This document shows positions 14,025 through 25,455 of a stretch of DNA of 64,000 nucleotides, one piece after another. The number at the start of each line of letters is the position of its first letter. Position 1 is the first letter of the stretch. The notes beneath the pieces were generated by a model. It was not told the origin of the DNA, did no database searches, and was given only the letters and a program-made list of their open reading frames with translations. Made by a program: the position numbers and the translations under genes. The DNA is from Orbilia blumenaviensis (taxonomy: Eukaryota; Ascomycota; Orbiliomycetes; Orbiliales; Orbiliaceae), in contig JAVHNS010000007.1 of the NCBI GenBank assembly GCA_036872755.1, positions 620,001 to 684,000 of the forward strand, given 5' to 3'.

Positions 14025-15880
14025 ATGACCAGCGACGCGTCCACCTCGACACGGCCATTCGATGAGCCGACGCCATTCCACAAGGCCGCCCGTGATGGGA
14101 CGGCGAATCCCCAACTGCTGCTTGAGAAGCTGCCGGCCATGCTGCATGGTGTTGTATGTTTTTTTTCTTCTTTACTCTATATCTATATATATAGAAAAGT
14201 TAAAATGCTTTTAAGCTAGTATCATCGTTTGTGTCTGTATGGATGAGTGCTAATGTTTTTTTCCATGGGATTTGTGTAGATGATTCAATGCGCTGATGGT
14301 ACGCTTCCCTATATACACCCTCCGTTATCTAAATTCCCGGCGATATACCATATATAGCAGAATAAAAATATATATATATTTTTTTAAAAAAGAAGAAGGA
14401 TAAAGAGAATAAAAATGCTAATTAATTTTTATATAAAAATAAAAAGTCTTCAAACACCCAGCACGCTCCCACCCGCGCGCAATCCTGCACACAAACGCAC
14501 AGATGAAAGCCACAATCCCCGCTACAGTAGATAGATTCCAACAGGCGCTGGATATGCTGGAGATTGAAATCGTAATTATAATTTACCCCCCTCATACCAT
14601 ACCATATCTCCCTAAAATATATGTATAAGCTAACACCCATTTAATTTAATTATTAAAAGTTAAAAGCAAAAGCCGTCCTCCACCGCGACCTCACAAAATT
14701 CTACACAGCCGCAGAACTAGCCCGGCAAAAGGAACTGGAAGAGGAAGAACGAAAAGCAGCTATAGAGCGGGAAGCAGCGGAGGCGGAACGGTTACGGATA
14801 CAGAAACAAATCGAAGAAGAGCAGAGAGTTGCTGCTGAAGCTGCTGCGGCTGAGGCTGCGGCGATAGCGGCTGCGGAGGCGGAGGCAAATGCCGCTGCTG
14901 CTGCCGCTGCCGCCGCCGCTTCAGTTGTGCCGGTTATTTCGACGGATTTGGAGATGGATCTTGATGTTGGTGTTGGTGATGCTCAGACATCGCAGACGGA
15001 GGGGAAGGATACGGATATGGACCAGTTATTCGGGGATATGCAGGATAACGACGCGGCGGCGGCATCACAACTGGCGGCTGCAGCTGCAGCAGCGGCAGCA
15101 AGCCACCCGTTGGAAATGAACATCCCACTCGTGGCGGCAAGCACCTCTTCAAACCCCAATAACAATAACATAATCTCCCTCGACGACGACGACGACAACA
15201 CCGCAAAATCCACCGACCCCGCCAACGCCGCCGCCTCGAAAATAAAAGCAGAATCATCACCAACAGCCACATTCGAAGATCCAATAATACTGGACTCTCC
15301 GCTGTTACCAGCTGATGAAGGGGAGCCGCCGTCAGCGGTTGACCTGTTCGGAGAAGATCCGTTAAATCCGGTTGGTGAACCGAGTGGGAAGGATTCTGGT
15401 GTTGGTGGTGGAGATATGTCGATCGAAGAGCAGATTGATATGGACTTTTTGTTTGCGGGGGCTACTGGTGGCGGTGGTGGTAATACCGGTGGTGGCGGTG
15501 GCAGTGGGAATAATGCGGATGGAACCGGTGCTGGAGCTGTTGGTGATAGCGGTGCTGTAGCACATGAAACCTCAGTCGACGACCTCTTCGGCGATTTAGA
15601 CGTTGATACAACCGGTGACGGTGGTAAACTTGATATCATGAGCCTGGACATCCCAGGATTGGAAAAGGAAGCTGGAAAATCCGATGATCCGAAGAAAGCA
15701 ACTAATGCGACAGCAACGACAGCAGCGGGGACAACAGTGCAGGAACAGGCGGATATTGATATGAGTCAAGCGCTCGGGGGCGGGTCGTTTGACGATTTAT
15801 TGGCGAGCTTTGATCTGGGGCAGATGGGACATGATGAGACGAGTCTGTTTGATGATGCTTTTGATATTTACAATAGTTAG
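14025..15880 (+). CDS. Putative Mediator tail subunit, MED2-like
   Basis: Exons 14025-14153, 14280-14298, 14462-14571 and 14660-15880 join in frame to 492 residues. The branch points are CTAAT/CTAAC-like and the final acceptor is AAG. The N-terminal ~100 residues are conserved-looking and helical: FDEPTPFHKAARDG, then TIPATVDRFQQALDMLEIEI, then LKAKAVLHRDLTKFY. This pattern, a short helical module that includes a KAVxxRDL helix, is what I associate with fungal MED2-type Mediator subunits. The rest is low complexity: a long E/R/A coiled coil (about 115-180), an Ala run, then acidic patches such as SIEEQIDMDFLF, DDLFGDLDVD and SFDDLLASFDLGQMGHD that look like activation-type segments. There is no enzyme motif. 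The second intron acceptor (14460-14461) is chosen because it alone keeps the frame. The coding status is firm, the MED2 call is not. Confidence 0.5.
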
Positions 15881-16662
15881 ATACTATATGACTATTAGTA
15901 CTATAGGTGTAGGGGAGGTTGGAGGATGTATTGGGACTACTGGTTTGGTTTTTGAATGGAAGTGTAGATGTAACATAATACCCAGCAAATTCTTATCTTA
16001 CGTTAATTAACATACACGTATACATATTCAATCTAGATCTTCGAGGTTACTAGTACTTGCGTTTTTAGAACGGGCAAAACACGATGACTTTTCTTCTTTC
16101 TAGCTGACATTGAACGGGAAAGAAAGACAAAAACGCCATGCAAAAACATTAAAAAATTAACAAGTAAAAAAAATTACACAGAAACATGGCAGCAAGGTAC
16201 TATTCAGATACCGAGTGCACTTGTAATTCCCTTTCGATGTTGTAAAATAATCGAAAACTGCTGTCTTGTAGTCAAGCATGAGAAGAGAGATAAAAAAAGC
16301 ACAAGGCCGAGGAGATACCAGGAATAACCGTCTGGTGGGCGCATGTACTGATTGAGAGGGGAATAAGGAGATCAAGACAGCAGGGGATACAAATATAAAA
16401 AGATAAACAACATAGTAACCATAAAAACGTAAAAAGAAAACCATTCGAAACATGTCCTCCTAATCATGCGTATTCATACCGCTCGTATCCATTCGTAAAA
16501 AAACCCACCATTCAACAGCCATGCAATGCATTAAAGGCTCATTCGTCGTCATCATCGTCCATTACTCTCAGAGAGGTAGAAAAAGACGCATGTCGGAAGA
16601 CATCACCATCGCCTTCGTAAAAAAAAAAGAGAGAGTAAAATAAAGGGAAGAAGCATGATCGA
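15881..16662. other. Intergenic between convergent genes
   Basis: The 3' ends of the MED2-like gene and of the GCD2 locus meet here. It is A-rich with no open frame of note. If GCD2 ends at 17140, its 3' UTR would instead cover 16663-17139. Confidence 0.5.
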
Positions 16663-17139
16663 TCAGCGAGGGGATTTCGATTTCGATTTCGCATCTTCTT
16701 TTGCTTTCGATTTCGGCTCCTCTTTCGCTTTCGATTTCACGCCCTCCTTCGTTTTATCTTTCACATCCTCCTTTGCTTTCGCCTTTACATCCTCCTGTGC
16801 GTTCTCCTTGTCTTTAGCTTCCTCTTTCGCTTTCGCCTTTTCCCTTGCCTTCTCCTTCGCTTTTGCCTTGGACTTCGCAAACGAACGCTTAACTTGATCC
16901 ATAAGAGACTGACGCCAGTAATCCTCAAGCTGTTCATCAATAAGTTCACGAACATACGGTTCAGGCGGCGGATGCGACACAGGCTTTTCATCAAACCGAA
17001 CCTTCTTCTCCTTCTTCTTCTCCTTATCTTCCTGCTTCACCTTCACCTTCATCTCTTTCAAGTCTTCCCCCGACGAGCTGTAATAACTTCCCGTTGGCTC
17101 AGGGTAATCCGGCTGGGACTCGTAATTGTCGGTAACGTA
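16663..17139 (-). CDS. In-frame open extension beyond the GCD2 stop codon (158 codons)
   Basis: Directly after the GCD2 TAG (17142-17140) the same frame stays open for 158 codons, to TGA at 16665-16663. The predicted peptide starts YVTDNYESQPDYPEP. It passes through EKKVRFDEKP (KVRF at 17004-16993, a match to the PP1-docking RVxF motif) and a helix ELIDEQLEDYWRQSLMDQVK, and ends in a Lys/Ala/Glu tail of ~11-residue repeats (KSKAKEEPKSKAKED). Three readings are possible. It may be reached by stop readthrough. A GTACGT donor overlapping the TAG (17140) could splice to a TTACAG acceptor at 17079-17078, removing 63 nt including most of the stop codon. It could also be a separate gene starting at ATG 17061. 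The candidate intron lacks a good branch point. Composition is coding-like rather than UTR-like. Confidence 0.45.
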   Translation of the reverse strand, partial: YVTDNYESQPDYPEPTGSYYSSSGEDLKEMKVKVKQEDKEKKKEKKVRFDEKPVSHPPPEPYVRELIDEQLEDYWRQSLMDQVKRSFAKSKAKAKEKAREKAKAKEEAKDKENAQEDVKAKAKEDVKDKTKEGVKSKAKEEPKSKAKEDAKSKSKSPR

Positions 17140-18796
17140 CTATGATGCACCAACAGTGCCTTCTCGCTCAGCCAGCAATCGGAAAACGCTTGGGATGCCG
17201 AAGGGAGGTGTGAACCCGGTTTCTGTAATCACGGCGGTGATGTATTTCGGGAGGGTAAGATCGTAAAGAAGATTGACGATGTGCAGGTTCAGAACAGACG
17301 AGTGATTCTGGATGGGACTGTTCTCGCCAACAAGTGCGTCCGGGGGTCCTGTAAGATTCGATGTTAGTACATATTATTTTTTTAAATTATAGAGAAATTT
17401 GGGGGGGAGGAGAAAGGGCGACATACCAAGTTCGTTCGTGGTGATACTGTCCATGACGATCTTGTCCGACAGCTTCAAACCTTCGCAGCAGATCATGACT
17501 GGTTTCTGGTATTCAGCAGCGGTCATCGCGACAGCCGAAGTACCAGCTCTGGAGTAGCAAGCACCGTTCGCAAAGACGGCGTGAGCTCCAAGGAAAACCT
17601 TGTTCACTGTCTTCATTACATGATCAAGAGCGTGCAGTGTCGTGTACTTGACCTGGATGCCAGCCTTGATAAGGTTCTTCGCCATCCCTCTGCCTTCAAA
17701 GTACGGCCGAGAGTCGATGACAATAACCGAGAACTGCTTGCCGTCAGCGAGAGCACGACGGAGGACGCGTTCGACACAGGTCGACTTTGCGTAAGTCAGG
17801 ATGACATCTCCGTCGACAATCTTCTCGGAAGCGACGTTGGCAATGACGTCCTGTGCGACCAGGATTCGCTCCTTCATGTATGTGTCTATTGAGGCGACAA
17901 GATCCCTCTTGGCTTCGCTGTCGGGGACCTCGGGCGGGACACGGGAGGCAATGGTCTTCAGCCATCTGATGGCGTTCCCCTGCGAGATCGACAGCTTCCG
18001 GCCGGTGGCAATCTGCGAGATCTGGAGGCCCAGATGCTGCGTTAGATTACGCGAGAGAGCAACCCCCACTGGGGTGCGATAGTCGTTGATGACCTAGAGG
18101 GCAGACGTTAGTATATATTGTATACAGAGATATATACTACATGTGAAGAGAATAGTAATAGAAGGAGGGGGGTGGATTGAATTGGCTTACCTCTTTAAAG
18201 GCCAACAACATGTAGAGACACCGGGCTGTCGACCCAATGATCTCGAAGTTCCGGAATTTCATCGACAGCCGGAGGACAGAGGGGTGAACATCCCTGTGGA
18301 TGCTCGCGAGGTCGAACGAGGGTTTGTTCTCCCTCAGATGGTCGAAGAACGGAATTCGTTTTTCAATAAGCTCTGCGACGGTCTTCGCATCGCCATCGAT
18401 GGAGGGGGCCGTCTGCTGCCTGGCCCGTTGGCTTTGCTGCTGCTGCTGCTGAGCGGGGCGGGAACCACCAGACGCGTTCGCTGGGGCGGTCGACGACTGG
18501 GCCGGCTTGGAAGGGCCAGCGCCAGACGAAGAACCACCGCCAGCTCCAGCGTCGGGGACCTCGCCCCTCGACGCCTTCTCAGCGGCACGGCGAGCTTGCT
18601 TCTCAGCCTTCTTTGCTTCCTTGAGCTCCTTGGCCGTGGGCTTCTTGGCCTCACCGGATGCCTCGGGAGCATTGGCAGGGGGAGCGGGGGCCTTCTTATC
18701 CTTCTTGCTACCGCCCTTTGCAGCAGCAGGGGGAGGAGGGGCAGGAACACCAGCGGAAACTGAGGGGATGGCGGGGGTTTCTGAAGGGGTACTCAT
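17140..18796 (-). CDS. gcd2: eIF2B delta subunit, Gcd2 (core)
   Basis: eIF2B delta is a regulatory subunit of the decameric exchange factor that recycles eIF2-GDP and senses phosphorylated eIF2alpha. Exons are 18796-18191, 18093-17427 and 17348-17140, giving 493 residues from ATG 18796 (MSTPSETPAI). The N-terminus is an Ala/Lys/Pro-rich disordered segment with a KELKEAKKAEKQARRAAEK helix, as in other fungal Gcd2. The C-terminal regulatory fold of the eIF2B alpha/beta/delta family follows: GRKLSISQGNAIRWLKTIA, then GDVILTYAKSTCVERVL, VIVIDSRPYFEGRGMA, VFLGAHAVFANGACYSRAGT and a final PKYITAVITETGF. Both introns have standard donors; the first has an ACTAAC branch. The reading frame is open both upstream of this ATG and downstream of the TAG; see the two adjoining entries. 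Confidence 0.93.
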
Positions 18797-20230
18797 CTTT
18801 TCTGATGGTTTTGGGGAAGATGGTGATGAAGATGGTGATGGTGATGGTGATGGTGGTGACTTGAGGATGGAGGCGGTGGGTTTGAGGGTGCGATGGTTTG
18901 TGGTGAGGACGTTGTTGGGATGGGGATAGGGATAGGTGCCGATGGTTACGTAACCAGGCCCCGGATTGCCCTCTTCCTCGTCTGTCTCGACGTACTCTTC
19001 TTCCTCCTCGTCGTCGCCCTCGCCTTCTTCGTCCTCCTTGTACTCGTACTCGTCGCCGTACTCTTCCTCTTCGTCGTCGTCGTCGTCGTCGTAGTCCTCT
19101 TCCTCTTCTTCGTCGTCTTCTTCTTCTTCTTCGTCCTCGTCCTCAGAGGCCGAAGGGGTTGGCAGCTGCGTCTGCCCTTCCTCGCTCTTCTTCTTCTTCT
19201 TATCGTCCTCTTCCTTCTTCTTCTCTTCTTCTTCCTCTTCTTCCTCGTTCTTCTTAGACTTCAGCTCCACGAGCTTCGGTCTCCCCGCCCAAACAGCCGA
19301 ACGAACCTCCTCCGCAACCAAAGCCTTCTGCTGCCTCGCCTCTAACTCTCTTGCGAAACGCAAGGCAGACGAAACCACTTCCTCTTCCTTCACTTCCTCT
19401 TCTTCCTCGCTGTCAGAATCAACAACAGCCGCCGATAGCACAATGACCGGCTTGGCTGTGTTTTCTTCTCCTTCTTCTCCTTCTTCTTCCTTCCCTTTCT
19501 TCTCTACTTCGTCCCCAACAGTCGCCGATAGCACAATGACCGGCTTAACTGTTTCCTCTCCTTCCTTCTCGTATCCAACGACGGCGTCCGGTAGCACAAT
19601 GACCGGTCCAACCGTGACTTCCTCTCCTTCCTCTCCTTCCTCTTCAGCAGCAGCAGCAGCAGCAGCACCACCAAAAACACCAGGACCACAGGCGATCGAA
19701 ACGACTACCGGTGCCGGAGCAGGAGCAGGAGCAACGACCGACGAAGGCTGTGACACCGAAAGTTTTCGAATGACCCGCTTCGGTATCGAAGCTGTCGACT
19801 TTACCCTCCTAAGCTTTGTAACCTCCCTAGTTGGAAGGCTACAATCGTCGGTGTTGGTATCCGGGACGACGGCACCAGAACCAGCAGAGGATGAGGCAAC
19901 GACGGAAACGGTGGGGGGTGCGGCGGGGGGCGCGGGGTTCAAAGGGTCCGTGGACCCAGACGATGACGGGCGAGAAACCGGGGAGGAGGAGGAGAAGGAC
20001 CGTTCGAAAATCCAACGTCGGGTCAATCTGACCTCGACGATTGGGTGATGGCGGCGGCGGGGATGGCGGCGGCGGGAACGGGCCTGATTGTGGTTGTTGT
20101 GGTTGTTGTCGTGATGATTGGGGGAGGAGGGCGAGGTGGGGTTGCGAGAGGATGAGTTTTTTTGGCTATGCCAAGGCCCTGCGGGGACACACCCGCCAAG
20201 ACGCTCGGCTAGCCACTGCCGGAAGCGCAT
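18797..20230 (-). CDS. Possible 478-residue N-terminal extension of Gcd2
   Basis: The Gcd2 frame stays open without a stop from ATG 20230 (MRFRQWLAERLGG) down to the conventional start at 18796, and a TAG closes it about 100 bases further upstream. The predicted peptide has an Arg/His-rich N-terminus and three imperfect copies of a KPVIVLSA motif. The shared core TAGCACAATGACCGG of the three copies, read on the plus strand, recurs near 19436, 19529 and 19592. A very acidic middle (runs of Glu and Asp around 19020-19260) follows. Just before the usual start it reads LKPTASILKSP, where SILK (18871-18860) matches a known PP1-docking motif. Ordinary fungal Gcd2 lacks such a region as far as I know. 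It may be an alternative start, a separate upstream gene, or a fortuitous open frame in low-complexity DNA. A 1.4-kb open frame favours real coding. Confidence 0.45.
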
Positions 20231-22607
20231 CTTCACGAACCAAACAGACCAAGAGAAATGGTGGTGATAATGGTGATGATGATAATGATAACAATGAGGA
20301 TGATGATGGTGGTGGTGATGATGCTAAAAAAAAAAAAATGATGATTTCGATGAAGATGAAGATGTAGGAGACGAATGAAAGAAGAAAGAAGAAAAGAAGA
20401 AGAAGAAGAAGGAGAAGAGAAAGAAACTATTTTTCTTTCTTTCTCTCTTTCTCTGTCTCCCCAGGAAGCTGTGGCTGGTGCAAATTGGAATCCCAAGCTC
20501 GGCGATGGCCCCATCACATCTTCTCTCTCTTCAACATCAACAACAAAAAAAACATTCCACTCTCCGCCGGGCAAAGCCACTAATATTATCACAATCACAA
20601 TCCTACTAAAAATAAAAATAAAAATAAAATAAAAAAGAAAGATGTAGCATAAAAAAAGAAGAACAGAAGAAGAAAGATATGAGGAATGATGATGTTTCTT
20701 GCTCTCCCCCCCCTTTTAGCTAGGAAGGAAAGAGGAAAAAATAAAGTAGAAACGATGTTTGTTTTGCTTTTGAATAGATATACTTTATTAGTCGATATAA
20801 ATTGTGCCGCTGTTGCATATTTACTTACATACTTACATACATACACACATCCACACATACATACGACACTATTTCCACAACATCCCTATCCACCGCTTCA
20901 ATGGGATGGGATGGGATGGGATGGGATGAGCTGGATTGGGGGGGAGGGTGTATGGATGTGCAGGTACAGGTACATGCATCCATCCATCCATCCAAACAGA
21001 AACAGAAACAGCCGACCTCCCAGCCCGTCACACACACACTCTCTCTCTTTATCACTCTATCACTAACTATTCCATCGCCAGGAGGTCCATCGAACAGTAG
21101 GTAGTTACCGGGGTATAGTATACGTGTAGCAAAGAAAAAAAAAGAGCCTTATCGTATAAACATAACCTTCCCTCCCCCCTAACTAGTCCCTTGCCGTGTC
21201 GGGCCTAACCCCCCTCCTTCCCTCCCCTTCCTTTTCCATTCCACAATAGGGCAAACCCAATGCCAATGCAAACCCTCAAATCAATTGCAATGTTAGACTT
21301 TAAAAAAAATGTCCGTGATGACAAGCAGGTTGCTAACTACTCCAGCCTAATGCACATGTAAGGGACACACATAAGACACGGCAAACAGTACATGTACAGT
21401 AACAGTAACAGTAACAGGACAAGGAAAAGGAAAAGGAAAGGGAAAGGGAAATGGAACGGGAAAACAAAAACAAAAACAAAAAAAAAAAACGGTTTAACAG
21501 ATCATAACATGTCACAGGACCCCTCGATTTAGTTCCATCACACGCATCACATATACCTCCTAACCACTGCCTACATAAAGTACATACCTACCTACGTGGT
21601 CCTGGGCTTAGCTTAACCTAGGCATTCGCAAAGCAGAAAAAAAAAAGCCTAACTAGACTAGGGTTCGTATCCGAGGGCGCTAAACATGAGAGAGAGAAAT
21701 ACTCGAGCTCTCAGATCTATATAGCTTGCTTGATCAATTGATAGCCCGGGGGTGGGGAGGACCGAGTTCGACAGCTACATCCTTACCTATCTTATAATAT
21801 TATATAGCTGACTAAAAAACAGGGGGGGATAACTAGACTAACCAGGGGGTAGTTGATAAACACACAGACAGGGGGTGCATCATATCATGGGGGCTAAACT
21901 GAACATCCACGTCAAACGAACCTTCCAACAGCCAAGCCCTTTTTATACAGAACCCTTTCTCTCTCCACATATGCCATGGGTAAATTCCGTCAATTTTTTT
22001 CCAATTTTTTTCCATTTTTTTTTTTTTTTTTTGAATCGGTACACATATTGAAAACCCTTTTTTGAAATATATGGAATAAATGAATGCAATGCAATGCAAT
22101 CGTGGTATATATATATAAGTAAAATACTAAGCATATACAACCGATCTTTGGAATTTCAGCAGCTAAATGAATAAAAACAATCTGGGGAAATCCACCGCTA
22201 GGCATGATACTAGACATACGCATAATGTAATATAAAACACAATCATAACAACATAAGTTAACAATGAGTTCAAGAGGGGGGAGGAGGGGCCGTGCTGTGC
22301 AGGTGTACGTCATCACAAAAAAAAAAGGACGAATTCGAGAATACTAGATAACAATATCAAACGAAACAAAAAAAGAGCCAGCTTCAAACCAGAAAGGGGC
22401 AGAAACAGAGACAGAGGCAAAGGAGAAGAGGGGCAGGGGAGCATTCTCATAAAAAAAAAAAGCATAACTGCTCTCGTTGATTGTTCGGTTCGTCATATCA
22501 TATAGTGATCCCGTCCCAGTTCTCATAAACTACCTATCCTCCCATAAATCGAATCGAATCGAATCGAACCGAATCAATGGGATTCTTCAGAAGTGCTAGT
22601 GTGAGGC
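20231..22607. other. Intergenic: GCD2 upstream region and MVP1 3' region
   Basis: No gene is supported. The stretch is dense in simple repeats: ATGGG units at 20901-20928, ATCC units near 20978-20992, AGTAAC units near 21398-21416, AAC/AAAAC stretches at 21463-21490, a T run at 22015-22032 and AATCG units at 22547-22569. Close to 20250-20340 the minus strand would encode a His-rich stretch upstream of the extended GCD2 frame, without an ATG. Confidence 0.5.
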
Positions 22608-25455
22608 CTACTCGCCCAGTGGCATCCCGTCCACAGAGTGACCCAGGCTCTTCCAGTTGTCCGCATACAGTTCCGCGTACTTGATCCGCTCCTGCGCCCA
22701 GTCCTGCTGCAGTCTATTACAATCCCACACCAGTTAGCCATGTTCACCCAATATATACTCCAATACATATATATGTAGATATATGAGTAGAAAGAAAAGG
22801 GGAAGAAGAAATACCTCGACACATGATACTGGCTCCCCTGAAAGAACACCAGCTCATCCCTCACACACTCCTTGATCAACACCCCCCTCGCCCTCGCCCT
22901 CACAATACTCTCCCGATCCGCCACAATACTCGCCTCCATCTTCTCAATCTCCCCATCCTTAACTTGCTCCTTCGGCTTCAACCTCGTAACCTTCAACCTC
23001 TCCTCCGTATTCCTAATCCTCTTCTCCAGCTGCGGGATATTATCCCCCGCATACTTATCCTTCCTCTCAAACAGCTCCCTCATGGATACCAACGCATCCC
23101 TGTGCCTCTTCAGATCTTCAAGGACACCGATATCCCATGCTTTAATCTCATCCTCCATGATGCTTTGCGCGGTGTTCAAGTGCTTCGCCACAGCCACCAG
23201 GCCGTCGTTCAATGGTGCTACCTCGGAAGTATCCATTTTGTATGTTGCCTCAGATGCATCAGTCAGGCTCTCGAGCGCCTGCGAGAATCGTCGGTAGTCC
23301 GCTGCAACGCCCTCGTGACGCTTCTCGATCCTTTCGAGAAGGTTGCACAGTCCGATGTAGGTCTCCGACGATCGCCGGATCCCCGATCGAACCGTTTCAA
23401 AGGTGGCCTCTAGGTCTGCGGGGAGTGATTCCTCCAAGTGCGGTGGGAGCGGCTTGTCCACGAACTCCTCCTGTACTGAGATTGTTGCTTGCTTGCGCCA
23501 CACAGCCAGTTCCTATTTATTTATCATCATCAGCAAAAAAACACCCAGTTGATAAACAATCCCTCCAAAATCAACTAAAACAAGGGGGGATAGAAAAAGA
23601 AAGACTAAGAAAAAAAAACTAACCGTCGGCACAGTCAAAAACATAACCACCAAAGTCTCCTCCTTCAAAACCGGATGCCTAACAAGCGCATTCGCAAACC
23701 TTGCCAACCCTCTCCGTCTCCGCTCAATAAACGCCGTATCGGCAGATAAATAATGCCCATTAACCGCAAGCCTCTTCGGCGGCAAGAGCGGCAGCTGACG
23801 GAACGGATATCGCTTTTGGAGACATTCAAGTAACCATACGAAGTCGCTGTACCGTCGGACCACCCTAGATCCCCGCCGTGTGCTCGCTACCTGGTAGTTT
23901 CGGTGCTGGAACATGAACATGCCTTCTTTGTCGGGGAGGGCTGTGACCGTGACGTTTTCTTCGATTCGGTTGCCTCCTCCTCCTCCACCGCTGGATGCGA
24001 TGCCTCTGATACTTCCGAAGGTTGGGCGGAGGCTGCTACCGGCAACCGAGCCGTTGTCGTTCTGATCACCAAATCCGCCTGGTTGCCCTCCAAACCCGCC
24101 CGGTTGACCTCCAAACCCACCTTGCTGGCCGCCGAATCCCGGTGGTCCTCCAAACCCAGGCGGTCCTCCAAATCCAGGTGGAGCTCCAAACCCGCCCTGC
24201 TGAACTTGAGGCGGTGGACCCCAAGCGTTAGTCATCGTCGGCTGTCGTGGTAATCTTAGGGAAGCTTGTAAATCATCGGCTTCGGTAATAGCGGGTGTGT
24301 ACGACGGCCTGGAAGGTGGTAGAGACGGCGCTTCTAAGGACCCTACGTCCGGTGCGTCTGGATAAGGGCTAACAGGTGCAGATGTGCCATTGGTCTTGCT
24401 CACGGGCCCGTGGTTGTGACCCTCGTGGAGCTCGGGACTACCCCAGGGATCCTCCTGGCTCGGGGCGCTGTGGGACATAACAGCAGCGGGAGCGGCGGTA
24501 ATAGGTGGCGGCGGGCTTGGAGGAGTCTGGATCGGTCGGTCGTGGAGGGACGGTGATAGTTGTCTGGGTGGTTGCTGAAGCACGGGAGGGATAGCCGTGG
24601 GAACTGTGTTTGTGGTAGTGGTGATAGCAGGGGGTGGTGGAGGAGAAGGCGAAGGAGAAGGAGCGGTCCTGGTCGGTGCTATTGTAGGGATTGGTAGATC
24701 TAAAATACTCCACGACAGCTCATAGTTAGCCCCCATTCATTCATTCCACATTCCCCATAACAAGAGCATAGCTCGAAGCTATCCAAACTCTCTCCCCACC
24801 CCCCCATCCGCACAACTTCCCCCAACTTTGTGAAAAATAGAAAAATAGAAAATAGAAAAAAATAAGAAATGAAAGATAAGAAATGACCAAAAAAACAAGA
24901 AACAAGTAAATAAAATAAAAGAAGAAAGGACGGACTCCTCTTCCGATCATCCACAGCATCAAACCCCAAATATTCATCTCCATCCTCCGCAAGCGCCACA
25001 AGCGCAAGGAACACATTAAACGCATCCCTCGCAACCGCAGTCGCATCATCCCTATTCCTGCCGGCGACAAGATCCAAAATCCGGTCCCAATCTGAAGTCT
25101 TCACCTGCGACTGCCCTAGAAGGCGCTCCAGAGCTCCGACCGTAACAGCGCCGGTGGCACCGAGGAGATCGTCGAAGAGGTCAATGTACGAGTCCGGGAC
25201 GGTGGCGCCGGACATGACGTTTCTGATCATTTCGGAGTTGCTGCCGCTGCGCTTGGAGCGCGGGGTGGGCATGCTCCAGGGGCTGCCGCCGCCCAGGCCG
25301 TCATCGAAGAGGGAGGAGCGGTGGCCGCCGCCGCTGCCGTGATTGTTGTTAGTGCCGGTGTTAGTGTTGTTGCCGATATCGTCGTCATCGTCGAAGAGAG
25401 AGTGGCGGTTTCGGACTGGGGACGCGTCCGTAGGACTGGACCCGAATAGCGACAT
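22608..25455 (-). CDS. mvp1: Sorting nexin Mvp1 (SNX8 type), PX-BAR
   Basis: Mvp1 is a PX-BAR sorting nexin that forms endosomal recycling tubules for retromer and retromer-independent cargo. Exons 25455-24936, 24699-23624, 23512-22815 and 22713-22608 give 799 residues. The N-terminus has an EH-like helical segment (VPDSYIDLFDDLLGATG). The middle is a Pro-rich linker plus a GFGG/PPGFGG repeat block (about 24090-24200). The PX domain follows, with FQHRNYQVASTRRGSRVVRRYSDFVWL read across residues ~435-465; RRYSDF is the phosphoinositide-binding signature. The BAR domain (about 540-799) is a long coiled coil with ATISVQEEFVDKPLPPHLEE at its start. The first intron (24935-24700, 236 nt) is long and uses GTCCGT; I chose it because it yields DDRKRNLPIPTIAP, as in homologues. 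The other three joins are standard. Confidence 0.92.

Noticed and set aside
14983..15651. 222-residue minus-strand frame opposite the MED2-like gene
   Set aside because: Ser/Pro-rich mirror of the acidic and Gly-rich sense frame. The sense strand continues conserved spliced exons.
16655..16897. Plus-strand Phe/Asp/Ser/Ala repeat frame of 80 residues
   Set aside because: It is the complement of the Lys/Ala/Glu repeat tail in the extended GCD2 frame. The repeats explain its openness.
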